Counted from the first letter of the stretch, positions 30,844-38,491 are shown. The stretch: 50,116 bases of DNA from Deltaproteobacteria bacterium HGW-Deltaproteobacteria-8 (GCA_002840405.1 PHAR01000006.1:259409-309524); one strand, 5' to 3'. Notes: generated from the letters alone by a model not told the origin. Translations and numbers: made by a program.

Positions 30844-31968
30844 ATGAGCATTCAGACCCAGACCTTCACGCAGATCGTGCAGAACGCCGTCACGGCCATT
30901 CAGGGCGGCGCGGCGCAGCTGGTCGACCTGACGGTCGGCTCCATCCTGCGCGCGTTCGTGGAGGCCACGGCAGCCATCGTGCTGTGGCTCCAGGGCATCG
31001 CCTTGCAGATCGCGGCCCTGACGCGCTTTGCGTCGAGCAGCGGAGCAGACGCCGACAGCTGGGCGGCCGACTACGGCTTCACGCGGCTCCCGGCCCAGGC
31101 CGCAACGGGGGCCGTGACCTTTGCGCGCTTCACCCCGACCATGCAGGCCATGATCCCGGTTGGCACGCTGGTGCAGACCGCTGACGGCTCTCAGCAGTAC
31201 CAGGTGGTGGCCGACACCACCCCGCCGTCCTATAGCCCGGCATTGCAGGCCTACGTCATCGCCGCAGGCGCTGCGAGCTGTACCGCGTCGGTGGTGGCCG
31301 TGAATGCGGCCGCGGCCTCGAACGCCAGTGCGGGCATGGTCAACACCCTGAGCGGCGCGATTCCCTACGTTGACACGGTGACCAACGCCCTGGGCTACAC
31401 CAACGGCGCGGACGCTGAGTCGGACGCGGCCTTTCGGACTCGCTTTGTGGCCTGGGTGGCCAGCTTGTCCAAGGCGACCAGGGGGGCCATCGGCAACGCG
31501 CTCCTGAGCTTGCAGCAGGGCGTCAGCTACTCGATCACGGAGAACTACCTCTACAACGGCACTCCCAGCCAGGGGCACTTCTACGTGGTCGTCGACGATG
31601 GCACCGGCACACCGGGCAGCACATTCTTGTCATCGGCATCGAATGCAGTCGACGCCGTGCGGCCGGTCGGATCGACCTTCGACGTGCACGCCCCGGTGGT
31701 TGTCTCGGCCAACGTGGCCATGGTGCTCAGTACGGCCAGCGGCTACGACCACACGGCCACCGTGGCGCTGGTTGTGGCCGCTCTGACCGCTTACATCAAC
31801 TCGCTCACCATCGGGACCACCCTGGCATACAGCAGGCTGGCCCAGGTCGCCCACGATGCCTCTCCTGGGGTGCTCAGCGCCACAGGAGTCACCCTCAACA
31901 GTGGAACCGCGGACCTCACGGCGACTTCGCAGCAGGTCATCAAGGTCGGCACGCTCAACATCACATAG
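30844..31968 (+). CDS. Baseplate J-like protein
   Basis: A 374-residue gpJ/Mu gp47-type wedge protein. Typical are FTQIVQNAVTAIQGGAAQLVDLTVGSI at the start, the ADSWAADYGFTRLPA segment (about 60-75), ESDAAFRTRFVAWVASLSKATRGAIGNAL (about 193-221) and the ending HDASPGVLSATGVTLN. It forms the hexagonal baseplate ring with gp25 and gpI. Confidence 0.93.
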   Translation: MSIQTQTFTQIVQNAVTAIQGGAAQLVDLTVGSILRAFVEATAAIVLWLQGIALQIAALTRFASSSGADADSWAADYGFTRLPAQAATGAVTFARFTPTMQAMIPVGTLVQTADGSQQYQVVADTTPPSYSPALQAYVIAAGAASCTASVVAVNAAAASNASAGMVNTLSGAIPYVDTVTNALGYTNGADAESDAAFRTRFVAWVASLSKATRGAIGNALLSLQQGVSYSITENYLYNGTPSQGHFYVVVDDGTGTPGSTFLSSASNAVDAVRPVGSTFDVHAPVVVSANVAMVLSTASGYDHTATVALVVAALTAYINSLTIGTTLAYSRLAQVAHDASPGVLSATGVTLNSGTADLTATSQQVIKVGTLNIT

Positions 31969-31980
31969 GGGAGGGGCATC

Positions 31981-32655
31981 ATGGCGATCGGAGATCAGGC
32001 GGATATTGTCTCCCGGTTGCAGCAGCTGAGCCCGGTCGGCTGGTTCGAGGCTGGCTATGCCACCATTCGAGACGCGCTTCTGGCCGGAGTGGCGAACGGC
32101 CTTTCGTTCATCTACTCGCTGCTGGCCTATGTGCGGCTGCAAACAAGAATCAGCACTGCCACGGACGGGTTCCTGGACATGATCGCCGGGGACTTCCTCG
32201 GCGACGGCTTGCCCAGGAAGGCCAACCAGACCGACGCAAGCTACCGAGCACGCATCATCGCCGCAATCTTTCGGGAGCGTGGCACGCGCAAGGCGATCAT
32301 CGCCGTCTTGACGCAGCTCACCGGCCGTGCACCGGTTGTCTTTGAGCCCTTGCGGCCAAAAGACACTGGGGCCTATGGGCTGGCCTACGGCTACGGCTCT
32401 GGTGGAGGCTACGGAACGCTGCTGCTGCCCTTCCAGGCCTTCGTGACAGCCTTCCGGCCATCAGGGGGCGGCGTTGCCAATGTCGCGCCCTACGGCGTGC
32501 CTGGGGGCAGCGTGGGCGGCGGTTACGGTGTCGGCAGCATGGAGCAAGTCCCCTTGGCCAGCATGCAGGGCCAGGTGACGGACGCGGACATTTTCAACGC
32601 GATCGAGAGCGTGCGCCCCGCGGGGTACACGATCTGGGCCAGGATCAGCAGCTAG
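31981..32655 (+). CDS. Baseplate/tail protein gpI-like
   Basis: A 224-residue protein following gpJ, as in P2 and Mu. The first 115 residues are helical with SYRARIIAAIFRERGTRKAI, and the rest is Gly/Tyr-rich (YGLAYGYGSGGGYG; GGGYGVGSMEQ). gpI-like proteins connect the wedge to fibres. The Gly/Tyr part probably forms a flexible strand region for fibre attachment. A strong terminator follows. Confidence 0.78.
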   Translation: MAIGDQADIVSRLQQLSPVGWFEAGYATIRDALLAGVANGLSFIYSLLAYVRLQTRISTATDGFLDMIAGDFLGDGLPRKANQTDASYRARIIAAIFRERGTRKAIIAVLTQLTGRAPVVFEPLRPKDTGAYGLAYGYGSGGGYGTLLLPFQAFVTAFRPSGGGVANVAPYGVPGGSVGGGYGVGSMEQVPLASMQGQVTDADIFNAIESVRPAGYTIWARISS

Positions 32656-32696
32656 TCCACTTGGCATAGGCCAGCGCGCATAGGCGCACCAACAGA

Positions 32697-32719
32697 CCCC
32701 GCCTCCAGCGGGGTTTTTT
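32697..32719 (+). terminator. Terminator between baseplate and fibre genes
   Basis: CCCCGC/GCGGGG stem, five-base loop, then TTTTTT, 41 bases after the gpI-like stop. The fibre gene ribosome site is only 12 bases further on, so the fibre genes depend on readthrough. Confidence 0.9.
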
Positions 32720-32738
32720 ATTTCCCCAGGAGGCAACC

Positions 32739-33857
32739 TTGGATCGTCAAACTGTTTACCCCGGCCAGATCCCGCTTGAAACTGACCTGCTGAACACCAA
32801 CAAGAATATGATGGTCGCGCTGGGCTTCCTGGCCCAGGACATCCTGGGGATCAACACGCTCGTCAGCGGGCTTGCCTGCACCCCGAACAGCCCGGCTGCC
32901 CTGAACGTGCTTGTGGCCCCTGGGCGCATCTACAGCGTCCAGAACATGGATGCCACGGCCTATTCCTCTCTGGCCGCCGACCTGGTGCACAGCCTGATCA
33001 AGCAGGGCATCAGCCTGGACACCACCACGCTGGCTTGTGCCGCCCCTGGGACCGTCGGCTACTCGGTCAACTACTTGATCCAGGCCGCGTTCTCCGAAGT
33101 GGATGCGAACCCGGTCGCGCTGCCCTACTACAACGCCAGCAACCCGGCGCAGCCGTACAGCGGCCCCAACAACTCCGGAACGGCTCAGAACACCACGCGC
33201 AAGGACACCATCGTCCTGACGGCCAAGGCTGGCGTGGCGGCGGCTACCGGATCGCAGACCACGCCCAGCGCGGACGCAGGCAACGTGGGCCTGTGGGTTG
33301 TGACCGTGGCCTACGGACAGACGCAGATCATCGCGGGCAACATCGCCCAGGTTTCCGGCGCTCCGTTCATCACGAACACGCTGACCCTGTTGGCCCCGCT
33401 GCTGTCGCCCGCCTTCACCGGAACGCCGACAGCCCCGACCCCGGCGACCTCGGACGCCAGCACGAAACTGGCCACCACCGACTTCGTGAACCGGCTCCTT
33501 TTGGGGGCGGCGAACTTCTGCGTGGCTGGTGGCACCGCTGATGCCCTGACGGGCACCATCGCGTCGAACCTTACTGCACCGTCGGACGGCATGCTGGTCC
33601 TGGTCCGGGCATCGGCCGCCAACGCGACCACCGCGTCGACGTTCAATCTGACCCTGGGGACCACGGCGACCGGCGCGAAGATCGTACTCAAGAAGAACCT
33701 GCAGGCGATCGCGGTTGGCGACATCCCCGGAGCCGGAGCGCCTTGCATCTTCCAGTACAACGCCGCCTACAACTCCGGGGCCGGAGCCTGGGTGCTTCTG
33801 AATCCCGCTGCTCAGCAGTCGACCCTCACCCTCGAACAGATCCTGATGTACTCCTAG
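32739..33857 (+). CDS. Tail fibre protein, TTG start
   Basis: A 372-residue fibre. The N-terminal 100 residues match the phage tail-attachment region (YPGQIPLETDLLNTNKNMMV). The module SPAFTGTPTAPTPATSDAST followed by KLATTDFVN (about 226-254) is the classic fibre-shaft repeat. The C-terminal 110 residues are strand-rich. No ATG gives a full N-terminus; a TTG seven bases after AGGAGG is the start. It should act in host recognition. Confidence 0.88.
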   Translation: MDRQTVYPGQIPLETDLLNTNKNMMVALGFLAQDILGINTLVSGLACTPNSPAALNVLVAPGRIYSVQNMDATAYSSLAADLVHSLIKQGISLDTTTLACAAPGTVGYSVNYLIQAAFSEVDANPVALPYYNASNPAQPYSGPNNSGTAQNTTRKDTIVLTAKAGVAAATGSQTTPSADAGNVGLWVVTVAYGQTQIIAGNIAQVSGAPFITNTLTLLAPLLSPAFTGTPTAPTPATSDASTKLATTDFVNRLLLGAANFCVAGGTADALTGTIASNLTAPSDGMLVLVRASAANATTASTFNLTLGTTATGAKIVLKKNLQAIAVGDIPGAGAPCIFQYNAAYNSGAGAWVLLNPAAQQSTLTLEQILMYS

Positions 33858-33869
33858 GAGGATGCCACC

Positions 33870-34193
33870 ATGCCCATGATCGACCCCAAGACCCTGGCTT
33901 CTGTCACCGCTTCCACGGATACCGACCTGTGGGCCGTCACCTCCGGCAAGCGCGCCTCTGTGCTTGGCCTCACCGTGACCAACTACAGCGGCAGCGACGC
34001 CGTGGTGAAGGTCATGCACACCACCAGCGGCAACGCCTTGCAGTCCTACCTCTTCAACAACACGGTGAAGAGCGGCGACACGGTGGAAGTGTGTTCGAAG
34101 AACTGCCTCAAGACGATCCCTTCCACCAACAAGATCCGCGTCAACAGCGCGCAGGCGAACGTGAGCTTCCAGGCTGACGGCACGGAGGACTAG
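33870..34193 (+). CDS. Small hypothetical fibre-region protein
   Basis: A 107-residue, strand-rich protein (SVLGLTVTNYSGSDAVVKVMH) with Ser/Thr/Asn-rich composition, a plausible small trimeric fibre or tip component. A GGAGG ribosome site precedes it and the next gene begins after three bases. Not recognised. Confidence 0.65.
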   Translation: MPMIDPKTLASVTASTDTDLWAVTSGKRASVLGLTVTNYSGSDAVVKVMHTTSGNALQSYLFNNTVKSGDTVEVCSKNCLKTIPSTNKIRVNSAQANVSFQADGTED

Positions 34194-34196
34194 CCC

Positions 34197-35015
34197 ATGC
34201 GCAATGCACCCAACATGGCACTCCCCAACTGGGGACGCTCGTATCCGGACCGTAGCCTGGACGGTCTGTTCCGTTTTCGGTCGCTCCCTCTCACCGAGGC
34301 ATCGGCGGATGCCAATGTGTTCGTCTGCGAGTTCACCGGCGGGGCGTCGGCAAACGAAACCGGAGTAGGCGGTGGCCTCACTGGGTCTGATTTGGTGTTG
34401 AGCCAGATCAATGGTGTCGGGGCATCCGTTGGCGGCTACCGCCCCATCACCAAGGACACCATTCAGGGGTTTGGCGTCACGGCGGGGTTAATCAACAACT
34501 TCGCGCGCAGCGCCGCCGGGTTCTCCGCTTTGTGGTTGATGAAGGATTACGACATGGGGGTGCTCACGAACCCCAACAGGTTCTTTGAGGTTATCCCAAA
34601 CGCCGGTGGCATTACCTTCTCCGGCTTGTTTTCCTACCCCGGACAAGGCGGCTGGATCACCACCAATGTGTCCAACTCCGCGAGCAAAAGTCTTGGCGGG
34701 ACTTGTGGCTCGGCGGACTTCTCCTCACACCTGCCGACCAATGGTCCTATCTCGATATTCACGTCCGTGGACTATGCGACTTCGACCTTCGCCTACGGTG
34801 TTGCGAATATGGACGGACAGCCTCTCTCCTTTGGTGCCTGCAAAATATCCACTGTGAGCAGCAGCGGCATCGCGTTCGCCATTCCCGACGCCATGTCCAC
34901 GTTCTCTAACAGCTGTGATGCCATCGTGGGCATTCACAGAGGAACTTCGTATGTCGCGGGCATGAAGATTAAGTCCCTTTCATTCGCCAAATACCCGTGC
35001 GTTGTGCCGGTGTAA
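34197..35015 (+). CDS. Hypothetical tail-tip / receptor-binding candidate
   Basis: A 272-residue protein, strand- and Gly/Ser-rich throughout, of unknown family. Base composition is less GC-rich than its neighbours, a common sign of recent exchange in receptor-binding genes. It lies after the fibre and before an accessory gene. I infer an adhesin-like tip; no motif proves it. Confidence 0.6.
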   Translation: MRNAPNMALPNWGRSYPDRSLDGLFRFRSLPLTEASADANVFVCEFTGGASANETGVGGGLTGSDLVLSQINGVGASVGGYRPITKDTIQGFGVTAGLINNFARSAAGFSALWLMKDYDMGVLTNPNRFFEVIPNAGGITFSGLFSYPGQGGWITTNVSNSASKSLGGTCGSADFSSHLPTNGPISIFTSVDYATSTFAYGVANMDGQPLSFGACKISTVSSSGIAFAIPDAMSTFSNSCDAIVGIHRGTSYVAGMKIKSLSFAKYPCVVPV

Positions 35016-35026
35016 GGGGGGTCAGC

Positions 35027-35380
35027 ATGAAATACGCAGAATACTCGTTGACTGACCTCGGATACCATCTTGCCGCCCTGGACGGCCCTGGCGAAATCTT
35101 TGGCCTGGACAATCGCGTCGTTGACGAAGACGGGTTTGAGGATGACCAGCGCTTCTGGCACCTGGGGGTCACAGGACACCCGGAGGGCGCGGCCCTGATT
35201 CTGGAGCGCCCGGATAAGTCCCGCTGCCTGGCCGTGTTCGCCGACGGCGTGACGCTGCCCCCCGGCGGCACCGAGATCCTGGCCGCCGAGGTGGTCGATC
35301 TGCTGGAGGCCGAGTACGGCTGGCCCCAGGGCACGCGCCTGGTGGACGGCCTGCCCACGGGGCCGGAAGCCAACACCTAG
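35027..35380 (+). CDS. Hypothetical protein, possible fibre-assembly accessory
   Basis: A 117-residue acidic protein (VVDEDGFEDDQRFWHLGV). It follows the tip candidate, where tail-fibre assembly proteins often lie. The ATG at 35027 has a GGGGGG ribosome site; a longer frame overlaps the previous gene. No family recognised. Confidence 0.6.
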   Translation: MKYAEYSLTDLGYHLAALDGPGEIFGLDNRVVDEDGFEDDQRFWHLGVTGHPEGAALILERPDKSRCLAVFADGVTLPPGGTEILAAEVVDLLEAEYGWPQGTRLVDGLPTGPEANT

Positions 35381-35401
35381 AGCCCTTCCTCCCCCTCGCA
35401 T

Positions 35402-35438
35402 GGCCCGTCCCGGCCCTGGCGCTTCGCCGGGGCGGGCC
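35402..35438 (+). promoter_or_regulatory. Long GC hairpin before the lysis region
   Basis: GGCCCGTCCCGGC pairs over 13 bases (one G-T) with GCCGGGGCGGGCC around an 11-base loop, 22 bases after the preceding stop. No T-run follows, so I read it as an mRNA boundary element or a Rho-type end, not a simple terminator. Confidence 0.5.
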
Positions 35439-35468
35439 TCTACTCGCGCCTACCATGAAGGAAGCAAC

Positions 35469-35801
35469 ATGCTGGAAGAACTGCTGTTGAAATTCGGGGT
35501 GCCGCTGGCCCCCACGTTGCTCGTCGGCCTCCTGGTCTGGCTCATCAAGCGGGACATCAAGCGCTCCGATGCGCTGCGCCAGGCTGCGAACGCCGCTCTT
35601 CACACAAAGATGGACGCTCAGGGTGTCGTGTTGGGGAAGATGGACAGCCGCATGGACTGCTTCGAGTCCGCGCAGCACGCCTGCCAGCTCGACAACGCCA
35701 AGAGCTTCGCCACGAAAGAGGACGTCGCGCACATCTGGGTGAGCGTGGACGAGAACAGCAAGGACATTGCTCAAATCAAGGGCGTCCTGGGTAAGCCATG
35801 A
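35469..35801 (+). CDS. Small membrane protein with coiled coil, lysis region
   Basis: A 110-residue protein with one N-terminal membrane helix (about 8-25, FGVPLAPTLLVGLLVWLI) followed by a charged segment (KRDIKRSD) and a heptad-like soluble part. This resembles small phage proteins of the lysis or DNA-ejection region. It could be a pinholin-like or anchor protein. The start overlaps no gene; the stop overlaps the HNH gene start (ATGA). Confidence 0.6.
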   Translation: MLEELLLKFGVPLAPTLLVGLLVWLIKRDIKRSDALRQAANAALHTKMDAQGVVLGKMDSRMDCFESAQHACQLDNAKSFATKEDVAHIWVSVDENSKDIAQIKGVLGKP

Positions 35802-36289
35802 GCGGCGTGACAGAAATCCACGAGGAAAGGGAAACGCTCGTCGTTGACGTGCTCCTGCCGGGCCATGAGGAGAGGACCACCACGGCGCTGTTCTCCCGCA
35901 CCCGCGAAGAGCTCATCAAGCGAGATGGTGGCCGCTGCTACATCTGTGGCCGCACGGCGGTAGAGGCCGGGCATCCCCTGGAGGCTCACCACCATCCCAT
36001 CGAACGCAGCCTCGCCAACATGATCGATTGGCCGCGCTTCCGGCGTGACTGCGTGGCCGGAGTCTGGGGCCCATTCGCCCGAGCTTTCGACTGGAAGAAG
36101 CTCGACACGGTGGGTCCGCTGGCCTTCGTCGACGACATGACCGTCAACGGCATGTTGCTCTGCAAGGATCATCATACGGGCCCCGATGAAGGCGTGCACA
36201 CGTTGCCTTTCCCGCTCTGGGTCGCGCAGCGCTACGGCCTTGAGGGCTACCAATTCACCAAAACCGAAATAATCCACCACGGAGGCTAA
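35798..36289 (+). CDS. HNH-nuclease-like protein
   Basis: A 163-residue protein with a zinc pair C47-x2-C50 (RCYICGRTA), a triple His at 64-66 (EAHHHPIER), Asn117 and C122-x2-H125-H126 (LLCKDHHTG). These are the parts of an HNH beta-beta-alpha-metal nuclease, with the DH replaced by HH. HNH proteins are often near terminase; this one instead sits between lysis genes, where it could aid packaging or degrade host DNA at lysis. The start overlaps the upstream stop. Confidence 0.72.
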   Translation: MSGVTEIHEERETLVVDVLLPGHEERTTTALFSRTREELIKRDGGRCYICGRTAVEAGHPLEAHHHPIERSLANMIDWPRFRRDCVAGVWGPFARAFDWKKLDTVGPLAFVDDMTVNGMLLCKDHHTGPDEGVHTLPFPLWVAQRYGLEGYQFTKTEIIHHGG

Positions 36290-36290
36290 G

Positions 36291-36647
36291 ATGCCCAATA
36301 TCCTTTCTCTCAAGCGCGTTCCCCGTCTGACCTACTGCGCCCTCGCGTCCCTGCTGGCCCTGGGCATCCTCTGGATCATGGCCCCGCAGCAGGTTCCCCT
36401 GGTGCTCTACAAGCTGGCCTTCATCCCCCTTGCCGGGTTCGCCTGCTACTGGCTGGACCGTGAGGTGTGGCCCATGGCGCAGCCCAGCGGCTACCTGGCC
36501 AAGCCCTGGCAGGACTCCCCCGGCTTCGTCCCCGGAGCTGCCGACTTTGAGGTCGCACCGGGCTGCGCGTTGCTATTCCTCGGGGCCTGCCTGCGCCAGG
36601 CGCTGTTGGTCATCGCTGGCATGATCGCCATGGGGCTCGCACTGTGA
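36291..36647 (+). CDS. Holin (putative)
   Basis: A 118-residue membrane protein with two to three hydrophobic segments (about 15-31, 37-53 and 90-117). The pair LAFIPLAGFACYWLDREVWP (about 43-62) is the YWLDR signature of a phage holin group found beside lytic transglycosylases. It should open the inner membrane at lysis. Stop and start overlap with the endolysin gene (GTGA). Confidence 0.8.
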   Translation: MPNILSLKRVPRLTYCALASLLALGILWIMAPQQVPLVLYKLAFIPLAGFACYWLDREVWPMAQPSGYLAKPWQDSPGFVPGAADFEVAPGCALLFLGACLRQALLVIAGMIAMGLAL

Positions 36648-37294
36648 CCATGCGGCAGCCCTCGGACACCCTCAAGGCGCTGCTGCTAGCCATTGGCACG
36701 ATCGTGACCTTGCTGGCCGTGTGTGCGCCTTTCGCCCACGCCGGGGGCGTCCCCAGGGCAGCCCAGCAGTACCAGCGCGACCTTGTCCGCACAGCGCAGA
36801 ACGTCTGGGGCCTCGGCGCTCCTGTCGCCATCTTGGCGGCCCAGGTGCACCAGGAAAGCGGGTGGAAAACCGACGCCAAGAGCGCTTACGCCAGCGGCTT
36901 GGCGCAGTTCACCCCGGCGACCGCGAAGGACATGGCGAGGCTGTACCCGGCCGAGCTGCGCGATGCTGCGCCGACCAATCCGGCCTGGGCGCTTCTGGCG
37001 CTCTGTCGGTACGACCTGCAGCTGTACACGGCAGTCAGCTATGCGGCCACCGACCTGGACCGCTGGGCATTCGTGCTCAGCGGCTACAACGGCGGCCCCG
37101 GCTGGGTGACACGCGACCGCGCCAAGGCCAGGGCGCAGGGGCTTAATCCTGCGTTCTGGTGGGACAACGTCGAGGTCGTCAACGCGGGCCGCGCCCCGCA
37201 GTTCTGGAACGAAAACCGGGGCTATCCCCGGCGCATCCTGCTGTTGCTTCTGCCTGTCTACGTCAAGGCCGGGTGGGGCAAAGGAGTGAAATAG
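36644..37294 (+). CDS. Lytic transglycosylase endolysin with signal sequence
   Basis: A 216-residue SLT-domain lysin. An N-terminal hydrophobic segment (about 11-31) ends in AHA, so it is a cleavable signal or a signal-anchor-release helix. Catalytic Glu71 lies in QESGW, followed by SGLAQFTPATA (84-94) and LSGYNGGPG, the standard SLT motifs. The C-terminus has a hydrophobic stretch (ILLLLLPVYV) of unclear purpose. Sec export means lysis timing could rest on holin-triggered depolarisation. GTG 36644 overlaps the holin stop; ATG at 36650 is an equal choice. Confidence 0.85.
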   Translation: MTMRQPSDTLKALLLAIGTIVTLLAVCAPFAHAGGVPRAAQQYQRDLVRTAQNVWGLGAPVAILAAQVHQESGWKTDAKSAYASGLAQFTPATAKDMARLYPAELRDAAPTNPAWALLALCRYDLQLYTAVSYAATDLDRWAFVLSGYNGGPGWVTRDRAKARAQGLNPAFWWDNVEVVNAGRAPQFWNENRGYPRRILLLLLPVYVKAGWGKGVK

Positions 37295-37296
37295 CC

Positions 37297-37704
37297 ATGC
37301 TCACCGATCTGATCCCAACACCCTACAAAATCCTCATCATCGCCATCGTGGCCTTGATCGTTTTTGGTACTGGTTCCGTGACCGGCTGGAAGGTCTGCCA
37401 TGCCGACCTGCAGCCGAAGCTCGACAACGCGACCACGGAGCGCGCCCAATGGCAGGCGTCGTTCAAGGATCTGTCCGCAAGCACCGACGTGCAGAACGCG
37501 GCGGTCAAGGACCTGGCAGACAGGGCCACGAAACGCGAGGCCCAGGCAGCCGAGGCCATCAAGGCGGCTCGTGTTGGCGCCCAGGGGAAGAACGCCCAGG
37601 CCCAGCGCATCGTCCAGACACAGCCACCGTCCGGCGCGGAACTTTGCCGGGCTGCCAGCGATGCCTTTGACGCTGAGCTGGCGGAAGAGAGAGGTGCCAA
37701 ATGA
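37297..37704 (+). CDS. Rz-like inner-membrane spanin
   Basis: A 135-residue protein: one N-terminal membrane helix (about 11-33), then a long coiled coil rich in Ala, Lys and Glu (about 38-110). With the lipoprotein encoded next, it forms the spanin that fuses inner and outer membranes in the last step of lysis. The Rz1-like gene overlaps its stop (ATGA), an arrangement near to Rz/Rz1. Confidence 0.85.
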   Translation: MLTDLIPTPYKILIIAIVALIVFGTGSVTGWKVCHADLQPKLDNATTERAQWQASFKDLSASTDVQNAAVKDLADRATKREAQAAEAIKAARVGAQGKNAQAQRIVQTQPPSGAELCRAASDAFDAELAEERGAK

Positions 37705-37967
37705 AAAAGCTGATCGCCCTCGTGATCATGGTGCTGGCCCTGGCCGCTTGTGCCGGTGGGTCCGGCTCTGCCCCGGCCGTCCAGCGCGTGCTCGTGCCGG
37801 TTCCGGTGCCCTGCAAGGTGACGATGCCTGATGCCCCATCCTGGGCCGTGGACGCGCTGCCGCTCGGGTCGACTATCTGGCAGCAGATGCAGGCCCTGCG
37901 TGCAGAGCGCCTGCAGCGCCAGGGGTACGAAAGCGAGCTTGAGGCGGCGGTGAGGGCCTGCCAATGA
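37701..37967 (+). CDS. Rz1-like outer-membrane spanin lipoprotein
   Basis: An 88-residue lipoprotein with a signal ending in lipobox LAAC (Cys17), then a Gly/Ser/Pro-rich linker with VPVPVPC. This is the expected o-spanin partner of the preceding Rz-like protein. It is somewhat longer than lambda Rz1 and ends in a helical segment that may contact the Rz coiled coil. Confidence 0.85.
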   Translation: MKKLIALVIMVLALAACAGGSGSAPAVQRVLVPVPVPCKVTMPDAPSWAVDALPLGSTIWQQMQALRAERLQRQGYESELEAAVRACQ

Positions 37968-38200
37968 GCGACATCATCGACCGCGCTCAGGAAGAGGAGA
38001 TGCGCATCCGCGCGGAAGCCCTGGACCGCATGCGCGCGCGCCCCCCGGAGCCGGGACCGCTGTTCATCGATGGGGTCGCATGCTGCCGGAGCTGCGAGGA
38101 GCCGATCCTGTCGGCCAGGATCAAGGCCAAGCCCGGCTGTAGCCGGTGTGTGGCGTGCCAAGGAGAAGTGGACTTGCGGAGTCAGTTCGAGAGAGCGTAG
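37964..38200 (+). CDS. TraR/DksA-type zinc-finger protein
   Basis: A 78-residue protein: a helical N-terminus (about 1-28) and a C-terminal zinc finger C41-x2-C44 ... C62-x2-C65 (CRSCEEPI, then CVACQGEVD). This is the short TraR/YbiI form of DksA, which can bind in the RNA-polymerase secondary channel and change transcription without ppGpp. Last gene of the prophage; start overlaps the Rz1-like stop (ATGA). Confidence 0.85.
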   Translation: MSDIIDRAQEEEMRIRAEALDRMRARPPEPGPLFIDGVACCRSCEEPILSARIKAKPGCSRCVACQGEVDLRSQFERA

Positions 38201-38249
38201 GAAGAGGGTCAGGCGCGACCTGGCTTTCACTGTTTGCCCGGGTCACTGA

Positions 38250-38275
38250 GGGGTGGGGTTGTCCCGCCCCTTTTT
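38250..38275 (+). terminator. Terminator at the prophage right end
   Basis: GGGGTGGG/CCCGCCCC stem (one G-T) with a five-base loop and TTTTT, 50 bases after the last phage gene. Confidence 0.85.
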
Positions 38276-38283
38276 CTTGAAAA

Positions 38284-38336
38284 GGTGCAACAGGGCAGGG
38301 TGCCAATTTGGGTGCTAAAGACCCCTGGGAAGTGCT
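38284..38336. promoter_or_regulatory. Repeated GGTGC boxes, candidate integrase arm sites
   Basis: GTGC followed by a short A-containing end occurs at 38285, 38300, 38312 and 38332 (three preceded by G as GGTGC). They lie 65-115 bp from the tRNA fragment on the phage side, where tyrosine-integrase arm-type sites are expected. The pattern is short, so this is tentative. Confidence 0.4.
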
Positions 38337-38399
38337 AGGGAATGGCGGGTAGTTGCGTGGCCTATGTTGCGGAAATGCTTGATTTACCTGTTGAGGGGC

Positions 38400-38448
38400 A
38401 CGGCCTTTCACGCCGTTAACAGGGGTTCAAATCCCCTTGGGGACGCCA
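38400..38448 (+). other. Attachment site: 3' part of tRNA-Glu(UUC)
   Basis: Anticodon stem-loop ACGGC-CTTTCAC-GCCGT (anticodon TTC), T-arm GGGG-TTCAAAT-CCCC, acceptor strand TGGGGAC, discriminator G and encoded CCA. The matching 5' acceptor strand and D-arm are absent, so it is not a functional gene as it stands. It marks the phage-host junction; the complete tRNA is expected at the other end. Confidence 0.85.
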
Positions 38449-38458
38449 GAATAAAATC

Positions 38459-38491
38459 AAGCGGTTAGGTGCCAGACCTAACCGCTTTTTC
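38459..38491 (+). terminator. tRNA-Glu terminator (host)
   Basis: Perfect 11-base stem, AAGCGGTTAGG/CCTAACCGCTT, seven-base loop, then a T-rich tract. Ten bases after the tRNA 3' end; originally the terminator of tRNA-Glu. Confidence 0.92.

Larger units (their letters stand above)
1..38448. mobile_element. Right-hand part of a contractile-tailed prophage in tRNA-Glu
   Basis: The interval holds a full temperate-phage programme: repressor/Cro switch, recombination and replication genes, packaging, head, contractile tail, fibres and lysis. It ends at the 3' piece of a tRNA-Glu that lacks its 5' half, the usual signature of a tRNA attachment site. No integrase is visible, and the leftmost gene is cut by the window edge, so the other end and an intact tRNA-Glu should lie to the left. 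No obvious frameshift or stop interrupts a core gene, so the phage may be functional (inference). Head genes are of SPP1/Mu flavour and the baseplate of P2/Mu flavour, a common mosaic. Confidence 0.93.

Noticed and set aside
38330-38448. A complete tRNA-Glu gene
   Set aside because: The anticodon arm, T-arm and 3' acceptor strand are perfect, but no matching 5' acceptor strand (GTCCCC) or D-arm occurs within the required distance upstream.
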